DNA of 64,000 bases from Flavobacterium magnum (GTDB taxonomy: Bacteria > Bacteroidota > Bacteroidia > Flavobacteriales > Flavobacteriaceae), in NCBI RefSeq assembly GCF_003055625.1, contig NZ_CP028811.1:124001-188000 (forward strand), written 5' to 3'. The notes under the pieces were generated by a model that worked only from the letters and a program-made list of their open reading frames with translations, was not told the origin of the DNA and made no database searches. The translations under genes and the position numbers were made by a program. Of this stretch, positions 17,757 through 26,430 are shown piece after piece (position 1 is the first letter of the stretch; each line of letters starts with the position of its first letter).

Positions 17757-19244
17757 ATGAAAAAAATTACACTAGCCTTTTTAGGCTGCTTGTTTTCAGG
17801 TGCTGTGTTTGCACAGTTTACTGAAAACTTCGATGCGGGCACGACGCTCCCGGCCGGATGGTCCGTTATCCAGGGTGGCGATCCCAACACTTGGGAGGTT
17901 ACCGACATGATGGACCTGGTCGGATTGGATGCCCATTCCGGCACGAATGCTGCGGCAATCGTTTATGATTCAGATGCCCATGACGATTATCTGGTTACAC
18001 CCGCAATTACCGTTGCGGCCGGGGTTAACGATTATTTCTCTTTTTGGGGCAGAAGCCTTGATCCGGACTATCCAGAAGTCATCGATTTGAAATTATCGAC
18101 CACAGGGGCCAATGCGACCGACTTTACCGTTACCTTACAAGCTGACGTGGCACCTGCAAGCGGGGAAAGTTATTACAAGTTCTCCTACGACCTCACCGCG
18201 TATGTAGGCCAGACAGTGTACATCGCTTTTTACTCGGCAACTACGGATAAATTCATTTTTGAGGTAGATGATGTGGTAAGCAGTGCTTTGCCAAGCTGCC
18301 TTGAGCCAAATGGGTTGATGGTGTCGAACATCACAGACATGTCTGCAGATGTGGCATGGACAGCAGCCGGAAACAATTTTGAAGTAGAATACGGCCCTCA
18401 GGGTTTTATCCAGGGAACCGGAATTACTACAACGACCACTACGCCATCTGTATCGCTTTCAGGCCTTGACCAGAATACGCCTTATGACGTCTACATCAGG
18501 CAAAATTGCGGTGCTAACGGTTTTAGCGATTACGCTGCCATCTCGTTCACAACCATTGAAACACCGGCAGTTAATGATGAGTGTTCCGGAGCGATCGAAT
18601 TATTCCCTGGTGTTGACTTTGACGGTGGTGCGGTGGAAGCGAGCAACCTTGGTGCCACGGATTCTCCGGATTTGCCAAGCTGCCAGGAATCTGCCACCAG
18701 GGATGTCTGGTTCATGGCAGTGGTTCCCGCAGATGGAAATCTGACGTTCGAAACTGGCCTTGCGACAGATTCTGACAACGATGACACCGTGATGGTTGCC
18801 TATTCAGGATCGTGTGGAAACCTAACCGAAATCGATTGTAATGACGACAATGCGGACGACAACAGTCTTTTTTCTAAACTGGAATTAACCGGCCTGACGC
18901 CGGGTGAAACGATTTATGTTGCGGTTTGGCAATATAGCGGTTTCTTTGGAAGTACACCGGGCGCCTTCAGGATGTCAGCTTACAGCGCGCCATTAGGTGT
19001 TGCCGAAAATAATGGAGACACCTTCAGCTATTTCCCGAACCCTGTAAAAGACAGGCTGACACTTTCATATGGCCAAAACATCATCGGTGCTACGGTTACC
19101 AATATGTTTGGGCAGCAGGTTTTGGCTAAAACAATCAATGCCGCTACAGCGGACCTTGATTTATCCGCGCTTTCATCAGGTACTTATATCGTGAAGGTGA
19201 ATACGGCTGATGCTGTGAAAGTGGTTAAGGTTGTGAAACAGTAA
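17757..19244 (+). CDS. T9SS-secreted adhesin-like protein (choice-of-anchor J, FN3)
   Basis: A 495-residue secreted protein. It starts MKKITLAFLGCLFSGAVFAQ (signal peptide). A choice-of-anchor J/cleaved-adhesin-type sandwich follows (residues about 22-180; TENFDAGTTLPAGWSVIQ ... DDYLVTPAITV), then a fibronectin type III domain (CLEPNGLMVSNITDMSADVA ... YDVYIRQNCGANGFSDY), then a PPC-like domain (about 275-420; DECSGAIELFPG ... GETIYVAVWQYSG). The C-terminal about 75 residues are a type A T9SS sorting signal (FSYFPNPVKDRLTLSY ... LSSGTYIVKV). A TTG two codons upstream is in frame, but the ATG at 17757 gives the canonical signal peptide. It should be exported across the outer membrane and anchored or released. 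Function beyond adhesion-like architecture is unknown. Confidence 0.88.
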   Translation: MKKITLAFLGCLFSGAVFAQFTENFDAGTTLPAGWSVIQGGDPNTWEVTDMMDLVGLDAHSGTNAAAIVYDSDAHDDYLVTPAITVAAGVNDYFSFWGRSLDPDYPEVIDLKLSTTGANATDFTVTLQADVAPASGESYYKFSYDLTAYVGQTVYIAFYSATTDKFIFEVDDVVSSALPSCLEPNGLMVSNITDMSADVAWTAAGNNFEVEYGPQGFIQGTGITTTTTTPSVSLSGLDQNTPYDVYIRQNCGANGFSDYAAISFTTIETPAVNDECSGAIELFPGVDFDGGAVEASNLGATDSPDLPSCQESATRDVWFMAVVPADGNLTFETGLATDSDNDDTVMVAYSGSCGNLTEIDCNDDNADDNSLFSKLELTGLTPGETIYVAVWQYSGFFGSTPGAFRMSAYSAPLGVAENNGDTFSYFPNPVKDRLTLSYGQNIIGATVTNMFGQQVLAKTINAATADLDLSALSSGTYIVKVNTADAVKVVKVVKQ

Positions 19245-19265
19245 ATAAATTCTCCTTAAGATTAT

Positions 19266-19295
19266 AAGGCCGTCCGTTTGGGCGGCCTTTTTTTT
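19266..19295 (+). terminator. Rho-independent terminator after the T9SS adhesin-like gene
   Basis: AAGGCCGTCC and GGGCGGCCTT arms around a short loop, followed by eight T. Confidence 0.9.
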
Positions 19296-19414
19296 GTCGT
19301 CCGGTTTGCCGGCGGTGTGCTACGATCATTATTGCCCATTACTTGAGGTCAATCCGGCTCTGAATTTCTCAGAGTGAATCACTAATCATTCAGCGATTAG
19401 TCGCTGATGAAGCT

Positions 19415-19440
19415 AAAAAAGCCCCGCTTCCGCGAGGCCC
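19415..19440 (-). terminator. Rho-independent terminator after gltA
   Basis: On the minus strand GCCTCGC, loop GGAA, GCGGGGC, then a run of T. A separate 7-bp dyad without a T-tract lies at 19390-19407. Confidence 0.8.
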
Positions 19441-19460
19441 TTCCTTATTAATCTAATTTT

Positions 19461-20744
19461 TTATCTTTGTTCAAACGGCTTGAAATCCCTCAAAGGGTGC
19501 CCGGTATAAATCTGCCTTGGCCTTCCGATCGGCTCCTTGTTTTCACGCATTTCCTTCCATTGTGCGATCCAGCCCGGAAGCCTTCCGATGGCAAACAGTA
19601 CCGTAAACATATCGGTTGGGATGCCCAAAGCACGGTAAATGATGCCGGAGTAGAAGTCCACATTCGGATAAAGCTTTCTCGATACGAAATACTCGTCTAC
19701 AAGGGCAGATTCCTCTAACTTCTTGGCAATCTGCAAAACCGGATCATTGACCCCTAACGTCGCCAATACCTCATCGGCTGCTTTCTTAATTATTTTGGCC
19801 CTTGGGTCGAAATTCTTGTACACCCTGTGGCCAAAGCCCATGAGGCGGAATGGGTCATTCTTATCTTTGGCTTTTTCCAGGTATTTGTCAGCATCGCCGC
19901 CGTTTTTCTGGATTTCCTCAAGCATTTCGAGAACGGCCTGGTTTGCACCGCCATGGAGTGGTCCCCAAAGCGCAGAAACCCCGGCTGAAATGGATGCGAA
20001 CAGACCGGCGTGTGACGAACCTACCATCCTTACCGTTGATGTAGAACAATTCTGTTCGTGGTCAGCATGCAGGATGAACAGCTTATCGAGTGCATCAACC
20101 ACAATCGGGTTGATGGTGTAAGGCCCGGTAGGCAATTCGAACATCAGGCGCAGGAAGTTCTCCACGTACCCTTTCGTATTGTCATAATAGTTTAGCGGGT
20201 AACCCGATGACTTGCGGAAGGTCCAGGTCGCCAGGACCAGAAATTTCCCCATAGTCTTTACAATGGCTTCATACATTTCGGACTCATTCTCGACGTTGAC
20301 GACTTTCGGGTTGAAAGCAGTCAGTGCGCTGGTCAGTGACGACAAAACGCCCATAGGATGAGCCGTTTTCGGAAAGCCGTCGATGATGTTTTTCATCTCT
20401 TCGTTGACAAGCGAATACTTGCGGATGTCGGCTTCAAACTGTTCAAGCTGTGCCCTCGTTGGCAATTCACCGAAGATTACGAGGTAAGACACTTCGAGGA
20501 AGCTGGCTTTGTCAGCAAGGTCCTCGATGGCGTAGCCGCGGTAACGCAGTATGCCTTCTTCCCCGTCAAGGAAGGTGATGTCGCTTTTGCAGGAGCCTGA
20601 GTTTTTATAACCCGGATCCATCGTGATGGCGCCGGTGAGATCACGTAATTTGTTGATGTCGATGGCGACTTCATTTTCGCTTCCGACGATGACCGGAAAC
20701 TCAAATTTCTGGCCGTCCAATTCTAATATAGCTGTTTTTGACAT
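19461..20744 (-). CDS. gltA: Citrate synthase
   Basis: A 427-residue type II (hexameric-type length) citrate synthase that condenses acetyl-CoA and oxaloacetate in the TCA cycle. Catalytic segments are present: the first active-site His in GPLHGGANQAVLEML, the second in GFGHRVYKNFDPRA, and the Asp in YPNVDFYSGIIYRALGIP. Further family signatures are DHEQNCSTSTVRMVGSSHAG and the C-terminal RPRQIYTG. The N-terminal ILELDGQKFEFPVIVGSE domain is typical of Gram-negative enzymes. Monocistronic, with its own terminator. Upstream sequence contains a TTATTTTG/TAACTTTT-like AT-rich block but no clear consensus promoter. Confidence 0.97.
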   Translation of the reverse strand: MSKTAILELDGQKFEFPVIVGSENEVAIDINKLRDLTGAITMDPGYKNSGSCKSDITFLDGEEGILRYRGYAIEDLADKASFLEVSYLVIFGELPTRAQLEQFEADIRKYSLVNEEMKNIIDGFPKTAHPMGVLSSLTSALTAFNPKVVNVENESEMYEAIVKTMGKFLVLATWTFRKSSGYPLNYYDNTKGYVENFLRLMFELPTGPYTINPIVVDALDKLFILHADHEQNCSTSTVRMVGSSHAGLFASISAGVSALWGPLHGGANQAVLEMLEEIQKNGGDADKYLEKAKDKNDPFRLMGFGHRVYKNFDPRAKIIKKAADEVLATLGVNDPVLQIAKKLEESALVDEYFVSRKLYPNVDFYSGIIYRALGIPTDMFTVLFAIGRLPGWIAQWKEMRENKEPIGRPRQIYTGHPLRDFKPFEQR

Positions 20745-20880
20745 GGTGGTTTGGTAATAAAATCCCTTTCAAAATAAAAAGTTAACAAACTTAAGTAATT
20801 TCGGATAAATTAAAAAGTGAATACTGCAATCAAATCGTTAATTATATTATAAATACCGCAAATGGATTGCGCTTTTTTAA

Positions 20881-20911
20881 AACAAAACCCGCAGCCAAAA
20901 AACTGCGGGTT
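20881..20911 (-). terminator. Rho-independent terminator ending the LytS/LytR-LRR operon
   Basis: On the minus strand ACCCGCAG, an 8-nt loop, CTGCGGGT, then TTTGTTTT. It is the first convincing terminator downstream of the histidine kinase gene. Confidence 0.85.
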
Positions 20912-20944
20912 CCTCAATAAACAACCATTAAAACTAAACTAAAA

Positions 20945-23377
20945 CTAATTCTTAACCATTTTCTGTATTTTGCTGCCTTTTGCCGAAGTCACTCTCACGT
21001 AGTACAACCCGGCGGCATAATGTGATACATCCCTAACCGATGACGCTCCCCTGTCGCGGCTGGACGAAAGCAGCCTGCCTTTGGCATCAAACCATTCTAC
21101 GTCTACAATATCACTTGTCGCCTGAATGTAAACCCGACCAGTCGTAGGGTTGGGATAAATCGTGATACCGGCATCGTAATCCGAATCGTCCACGGATAGG
21201 CTGGAAATCGCCGTAACGGCAGTATTTGTCGTGATGGGGGCGTTATAATCAAAGAAAATGTCAGCCACTGCCGAGACGGTATTGCCTGCAACCAAATTGC
21301 CGCTGATTTTCAACTTGAAAGTGATGTTGCCGTGTGCCCCTGCTGCGAGCTGGATGTCTTCAAAAATTACCTCAACGATATTGCCCTTCCTGCGCAAATA
21401 CGCCGGATGGGAAGTGCCTGTGACAGACAGGCTGCCGATATCAAATTCCTCAGGGGCAATCTGCATTTTCACAACGATATGCTCCGCCGGATAAGTGCCT
21501 GTGTTTTCAAAATTGACAACATAATGCAGGTAATTTCCGATACTATCCGGGAACACCTCACTGCCCTCGAGGCAGGTTATGTTATTTGGGTCAAACGAAC
21601 CCACCACGGTTTGTGTATACGAAAACGTATTGTCGGAGGCTGTTTCATCGAGACCCAACGGTTCAATAGCTGCTGTGAATTGCAGCAGGTCACTGATATT
21701 TACTGCCGGCGTGTCAGTAGGCGCATTGACGGTAAACTGTACGAGGAGGGTCCGCGACTCAAACGGCGCCAGATTCAATAGATCCCAGTACAGCATGTTG
21801 GCTGCCTGTGCAGATGGTCCCTGCGAAGCCGATACGAAATCAAGTACACTGTCTTGAAACTGCAGTGAGATGCCATTGGCCTGCGACATGACCTGATTGC
21901 CTTTATTCTTATATACAATTTCATAAACCGCTTCGAATCCCGGTCTCGCGGGCGTTATCGGCGCCATAACGATTTCAAGGTCAGGGTGTATGCCATTCGC
22001 CGTTATGCAAAAATCACGGGTGGCAGACTGGTTGTTATTGTCTGGAAATCCTACTGCAGCATTGGCTGGACTGACCGTAAAGAATGTCGGGTTTTCGACT
22101 TCAGGGGTCACGGTAAAGTTCCCTGCCTGTGTATACAATTTGTAACTGCCGTCGGTGAGCGTGTACGTTGCACTCTGAGAAACGCCATCATCTATTTTGA
22201 CTTTTATGAAAGGAAACTGCTGGTCTTCGGCATCACAACCGTCGGCATCACCATCAAGATGCAAACTGCCAGTAATCTTGTTGTAATTCCCACCAGGAGT
22301 AAAACTGCAGTAGGAATTAACTACCGTATTGGTCATCCCATAATTATTAAGCATAGCCTGAATGGAGGCAATCTGTCCCTCATCGGCACAAATAAAATCA
22401 ATGGCAGGATTGAAGATGAAATCAGGATCATCGACATCCATAAAAAATGACAATGCCGATTCGTTGCTACCGTTTTTGAGGAACAGGGTCTCAAAATGGT
22501 TGTTCGTGGCAATGATACCGGTCAGGGAAGCGCAATCAGATACATCAAGTGTCGTTAACTGGCTGTTGGTAATGTACAAGGCCTGCAGTGACGTACATCC
22601 GGAAACATCCAGTGAAGTCAGGCTGTTATATTCTGCCCTTAAGTTAACCAATGCTGTGCAGCCTGAAGCGTTAAGCGTCGTTAGCGCATTGATCTGATTC
22701 GACTTCCCTTCTATATCAATTTCCCACAAGGCGGTATGCCCCGAAATATCTACTGACAACAGATTGGGATTGCGATCCAGGTAGATATAGTACAAAGCCG
22801 GGTTATTTGAAAAGTCAACCGTAAGCATATTGTTCATGCCTAGATTAACCTCGTACAACAAAGGACATCCGGACAAATCCACTGCCGTTAAGTTGTTTTC
22901 GTGCGCGCGCAGCTCGATGAGGGCAGACAGTGACGTCACATCCAGTGTGGTAAGCAGGTTTCCGCTGCACCACAGGTTGGTCATCTCAGTAAGCCCTGAC
23001 ACATTCAATGAAGTAATGTCATTTTGGTCGCAATAGAAAACTTTCAGGTGGGTAAGCATAGACACATCAAGGGTTCCTGTGAGGTTGTTGTAGTAAATCA
23101 CCAGCCTACGGAGGTTTACAAAACTTTCGAGGCCCTGCACATTAGACAGTGAAGCGTTACTCAAGTCAAGCTGATACACGGCTTCCGCTTCCGAAACCTG
23201 GATGTTGCCATCGCTATTGGCGTCAATCTTCATATTGTTGCCGTTACTGTCCCTGGCTACCGAGTTGTTTACGGATGACGACAGCAACTTGTTCTTAAAA
23301 ACGACGTTGGGGACATTTACAAGTTGCGCGTTGGCCGACAGGGCAGTCAACAGCAGCAGGTACATTGTGTTTTTCAT
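20945..23377 (-). CDS. T9SS-secreted leucine-rich-repeat protein (LRR-1)
   Basis: An 810-residue secreted protein. From the ATG at 23377 the signal peptide is MKNTMYLLLLTALSANAQ; an ATG four codons upstream is possible but gives a less typical signal. An EF-hand-like loop DANSDGNIQVSEAE (about residue 50) precedes about twelve 21-residue LRRs of the form LxxLDVSGCxxLxxLxxxxN (about 70-325). A cap with two conserved Cys (FICADEG ... NSYCSFTPGGNYN) follows, then a DGDADGCDAED SdrD/B-like sandwich, DUF11-like and pre-C-terminal domains (CLEGSEVFPDSIGNYLHY), and a type A T9SS sorting domain (ITIYPNPTTGRVYI). It lies 27 nt after the next LRR gene and ends the presumed operon. Ligand unknown. Confidence 0.88.
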   Translation of the reverse strand: MKNTMYLLLLTALSANAQLVNVPNVVFKNKLLSSSVNNSVARDSNGNNMKIDANSDGNIQVSEAEAVYQLDLSNASLSNVQGLESFVNLRRLVIYYNNLTGTLDVSMLTHLKVFYCDQNDITSLNVSGLTEMTNLWCSGNLLTTLDVTSLSALIELRAHENNLTAVDLSGCPLLYEVNLGMNNMLTVDFSNNPALYYIYLDRNPNLLSVDISGHTALWEIDIEGKSNQINALTTLNASGCTALVNLRAEYNSLTSLDVSGCTSLQALYITNSQLTTLDVSDCASLTGIIATNNHFETLFLKNGSNESALSFFMDVDDPDFIFNPAIDFICADEGQIASIQAMLNNYGMTNTVVNSYCSFTPGGNYNKITGSLHLDGDADGCDAEDQQFPFIKVKIDDGVSQSATYTLTDGSYKLYTQAGNFTVTPEVENPTFFTVSPANAAVGFPDNNNQSATRDFCITANGIHPDLEIVMAPITPARPGFEAVYEIVYKNKGNQVMSQANGISLQFQDSVLDFVSASQGPSAQAANMLYWDLLNLAPFESRTLLVQFTVNAPTDTPAVNISDLLQFTAAIEPLGLDETASDNTFSYTQTVVGSFDPNNITCLEGSEVFPDSIGNYLHYVVNFENTGTYPAEHIVVKMQIAPEEFDIGSLSVTGTSHPAYLRRKGNIVEVIFEDIQLAAGAHGNITFKLKISGNLVAGNTVSAVADIFFDYNAPITTNTAVTAISSLSVDDSDYDAGITIYPNPTTGRVYIQATSDIVDVEWFDAKGRLLSSSRDRGASSVRDVSHYAAGLYYVRVTSAKGSKIQKMVKN

Positions 23378-23404
23378 CTTGTTGATCATAAAATTCCTGT
23401 TACA

Positions 23405-25582
23405 TTAACGCTTAATCACTTTTGCGGTCTTCGTTCCTTTTTGGGTTGTCACCCGGATATAATACACGCCTGAGGTGTATGTTGAAATATCCAGGGCGGC
23501 GTTCGGTTCGCCCGGTGTTTTGACCAGCAGCAACCTGCCCTGGGCGTCAAACAGTTCAGCGGATTTTATTTCGCCCGGTGCGTCAATGTACATCTTGTCG
23601 GCGGCAGGGTTCGGATATATGGTAACGACGTTGTCCATGGTGGTATCGCCGGCACTTAATACTTCGAAAACGGTAGTCGCCGTATTGGTCTGGATCGGGA
23701 AGTTATAATCAAAGTAAATGCCTGCGCTTTTGCTGACCGCATCACCGGTCCCGAGATCGCCGTTGCTTCGGATCTTAAGCAATATATTACCGTGGCCTCC
23801 GGTATCAAGCTGTATGTTCCTGAAAATCAGCTCCAGAATGTTATTGGTCAGCCGGGCATCGAGGACATGCGATGCCTGCATGATACGCAGGGAGCTGATA
23901 TTGAATTTCGCAGGGTCGATCTGGAGTTTCACCACGATGTTTTCCGCCGGTGCCGTACCGGTATTTTCGAAGTTAACCACATAATGAAGGTATTCGCCAA
24001 TTTCCGACGGGTCTACCGAATCCCCTTCGAGACAACTGATGTCATTCGGGTCAAATGAACCCACCACCGTCTGCGTGTAGGTAAAACTGTTATCTGCCGG
24101 ATTCTCATCGGTTCCGTTTGCAGCAATAGTAGCTGTGAAAGGCAGCAGGTCGTCAATATTCACCGCAGGGGTATCCGTCGGGGCATTGACACTGAACGTC
24201 ACCGTGATAGCGCGCGATTCAAACGGGAGCAAATCCTGGTAATCCCATTGCAGCAAATTGTCGCTTTGCGTTGATACCGTCTCAGAAGACGACACGAAGT
24301 CCAATACGTCGTCGTTGAACTCCAACCCTATTCCGTTAGCCATCGACAAGGGCTGGTTGCCTATGTTCCTGTACCCGATCACATATTTTGCATCAAAACC
24401 GGGCTTGGCAGGGACAATGGGCGCAATTACGATTTCCACATCCTGATGGGAACCATTGGCTGTGATACAAAAATCCTGTGTTGTCACATTGTTGTTGGCA
24501 TTCGGAAACACCACATTTGCTGCAGCAGGGGTCACCGTGAACATTGATGGATTATCGAGTGCCGGCGCAATGGCAAAAGTGCCCTGGCCGAAATAGTCTG
24601 CATAACTGCCGTCAGGAAAGGTGAACGCAGCGTATTGGTTGCTCCCGTTTGTGATATTGAGCCTGATGTAACCCTGGTCCGGGTCACTGTCGCCACAGCC
24701 ATTGCCGTCAATGTCGTAAGTGACGTGGCCGGTAAGGGTATTGTAATTACCGCCCGGTGTAAAGGTACAATACGATCCAACGACCGGATACGAATTGAAA
24801 TCCGGAAGGGTTTCATTGGTCATGATCAGGTCGATGGCCGCCTGAAAGTTGGCCATCTCCGAATTGTCTGCGCACACGTAAGTCAGGTTTGGGATGTCAG
24901 TGGCCGATATGGTTGAAAAAACAATCGGCGATTCCGTGTGACCGTTTTTCACAATCAGCACCTCCAGATTGGTATCCTTGACCACAAAATTCGTAATGGC
25001 ATTGCACGGGGAAAGGTCGATCGTCTTGAAATGATTCTGCTCAAGGTCGATTGCCGCAAGAGCGTGACTGCCGGCGACATCGAGCAGGCCCAGTTGCGGG
25101 TTGTTCACGCAGTTGATCGATGTAAACGCGGCACAATTGGTGATGCTCAATGATTGCAGTGTGGGACTGCCGGTTATCGTGAGTCCGGTTAGTGCGGGCA
25201 GCCCGGAAACTGCCACTTCGTTAATGGATAAATTGGAGCCAATGCCCGTGATGCTTTGCAGACTCATCAAGCCACTCAGCTGCAACTGCGTGATTGATGT
25301 ATTCGTAATTGATAACGAAGAGATGTTTGCAAACGACTCTACCCCCTGCAGCGACTGGATGGCAGCACCATCAATTGAAAGCCGGAATGCCGAAGCCGCT
25401 TCGGTTTGCTGGATTTCACCATCATTATCCAAATCAGCGTCGGTATCAAAAGTACCATTGTTGTCGCTGTCGATACAGTTTGCCGTAAGCAGGTAATTCT
25501 TAAAACCCGCATCCGGAACGTCGACAATCTGCGCCTGCAGTATCCCGGACATCAGCAGTAGGAGTAAGTAGATTTTCTTCAT
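23405..25582 (-). CDS. T9SS-secreted leucine-rich-repeat protein (LRR-2)
   Basis: A 725-residue paralogue with the shortest LRR array. Signal peptide MKKIYLLLLLMSGILQAQ, then PDAGFKNYLL, an EF-hand-like loop (DADLDNDGEIQQTEAA) and about six degenerate LRRs (LSITNTSITQLQLSGLMSL ... LGLLDVAGSHALAAI). The Cys cap (YVCADN ... GSYCTFTPGGNYN), sandwich domains (DIDGNGCGDSDPDQGYI) and pre-CTD segment (CLEGDSVDPSEIGEYLHY) resemble the other family members. The CTD (VTIYPNPAADKMYI ... YTSGVYYIRV) directs T9SS export. It starts 86 bp after the response regulator with no terminator or consensus promoter between, so it is probably cotranscribed with the two-component genes. Confidence 0.88.
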   Translation of the reverse strand: MKKIYLLLLLMSGILQAQIVDVPDAGFKNYLLTANCIDSDNNGTFDTDADLDNDGEIQQTEAASAFRLSIDGAAIQSLQGVESFANISSLSITNTSITQLQLSGLMSLQSITGIGSNLSINEVAVSGLPALTGLTITGSPTLQSLSITNCAAFTSINCVNNPQLGLLDVAGSHALAAIDLEQNHFKTIDLSPCNAITNFVVKDTNLEVLIVKNGHTESPIVFSTISATDIPNLTYVCADNSEMANFQAAIDLIMTNETLPDFNSYPVVGSYCTFTPGGNYNTLTGHVTYDIDGNGCGDSDPDQGYIRLNITNGSNQYAAFTFPDGSYADYFGQGTFAIAPALDNPSMFTVTPAAANVVFPNANNNVTTQDFCITANGSHQDVEIVIAPIVPAKPGFDAKYVIGYRNIGNQPLSMANGIGLEFNDDVLDFVSSSETVSTQSDNLLQWDYQDLLPFESRAITVTFSVNAPTDTPAVNIDDLLPFTATIAANGTDENPADNSFTYTQTVVGSFDPNDISCLEGDSVDPSEIGEYLHYVVNFENTGTAPAENIVVKLQIDPAKFNISSLRIMQASHVLDARLTNNILELIFRNIQLDTGGHGNILLKIRSNGDLGTGDAVSKSAGIYFDYNFPIQTNTATTVFEVLSAGDTTMDNVVTIYPNPAADKMYIDAPGEIKSAELFDAQGRLLLVKTPGEPNAALDISTYTSGVYYIRVTTQKGTKTAKVIKR

Positions 25583-25668
25583 CGTATTGTCGTTTTGGTT
25601 GCGATTTTTTTGGTCAGTTTTCAGGTTTGTTTGTTTGTTTTATTTTCTAATATCCGCGTCATGCCATG

Positions 25669-26430
25669 CTACATCGACTTGAGCAATTCCTGCAGCCTGT
25701 CTTTTTTCCGTTGGGAGATGGGCAGGTTGCTGTTGTCTGACATGACGACATATCCGCCGTCTTTCTTGATATACGACTTGAGGTAAGCAAGGTTGATCAG
25801 GTGTGACTGGTGGATCCTTTCGAAACCGTGCTCGCCAAGCAGCTCCTCATATTCCTTAAGCGTTTTCGATATCAGTACCGGCTTGTTGTTCCGGAGGTAA
25901 AACCGCGTGTAATTGTCTTCGCTTTCACAACGGATGATGTCGCTGATTTCAAACAGGTGAATGCCTTCTGCGGTCGACAAGGCAATCCTTTTAAAATTGT
26001 CGACTTTCTTGCGGATGTTCTCCAGCAAAAGGTCAATGTGGGCATAATTATCATTCCGGTCCAGTACATTCTTTATCTTACCGATGACTTTCTGCAGCTC
26101 TTCAGGATCTACGGGCTTAAGCAGGAAATCCAGTGCGCTGAACCGGAAAGCCTTCACGGCGTACTGCTCATGCGCGGTAATAAAAACAATATGCGACGAG
26201 GATTTACCGTGTTTTGAGGCCAGCTGCTCGAGGATGTCAAATCCTGTCCCGTCATTGAGCTGGATATCCAGGAAAACCACCTGTGGCCTGAACCGCTCCA
26301 TGGCCGCCACGCCCTGCTGCACACTATCGGCCTCGCCTATAATCGTAATGTCCGGGGCATACATCGCCAACAGCGCTTTCATGCCATTTCTCAGGTTGAT
26401 GTCGTCGTCTATGAGTAATGCTGTAATCAT
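25669..26430 (-). CDS. LytTR-family response regulator
   Basis: A 253-residue two-component response regulator. The receiver domain (residues 1-120) has the acidic pocket DDD at 8-10, the phosphoacceptor Asp55 in VVFLDIQLND, and the conserved Thr and Lys segments VFITAHEQYAVKAF and LLKPVD. The C-terminal LytTR DNA-binding domain (about 150-250) contains IIRCESEDNYTRFYL and GFERIHQSHLINLAYL. Its ATG overlaps the kinase stop by one nucleotide (TAATG), so the pair is translationally coupled. LytTR regulators often control surface polymers, adhesion or secretion. The likely local targets are the neighbouring LRR genes, which is inference from context. Confidence 0.93.
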   Translation of the reverse strand: MITALLIDDDINLRNGMKALLAMYAPDITIIGEADSVQQGVAAMERFRPQVVFLDIQLNDGTGFDILEQLASKHGKSSSHIVFITAHEQYAVKAFRFSALDFLLKPVDPEELQKVIGKIKNVLDRNDNYAHIDLLLENIRKKVDNFKRIALSTAEGIHLFEISDIIRCESEDNYTRFYLRNNKPVLISKTLKEYEELLGEHGFERIHQSHLINLAYLKSYIKKDGGYVVMSDNSNLPISQRKKDRLQELLKSM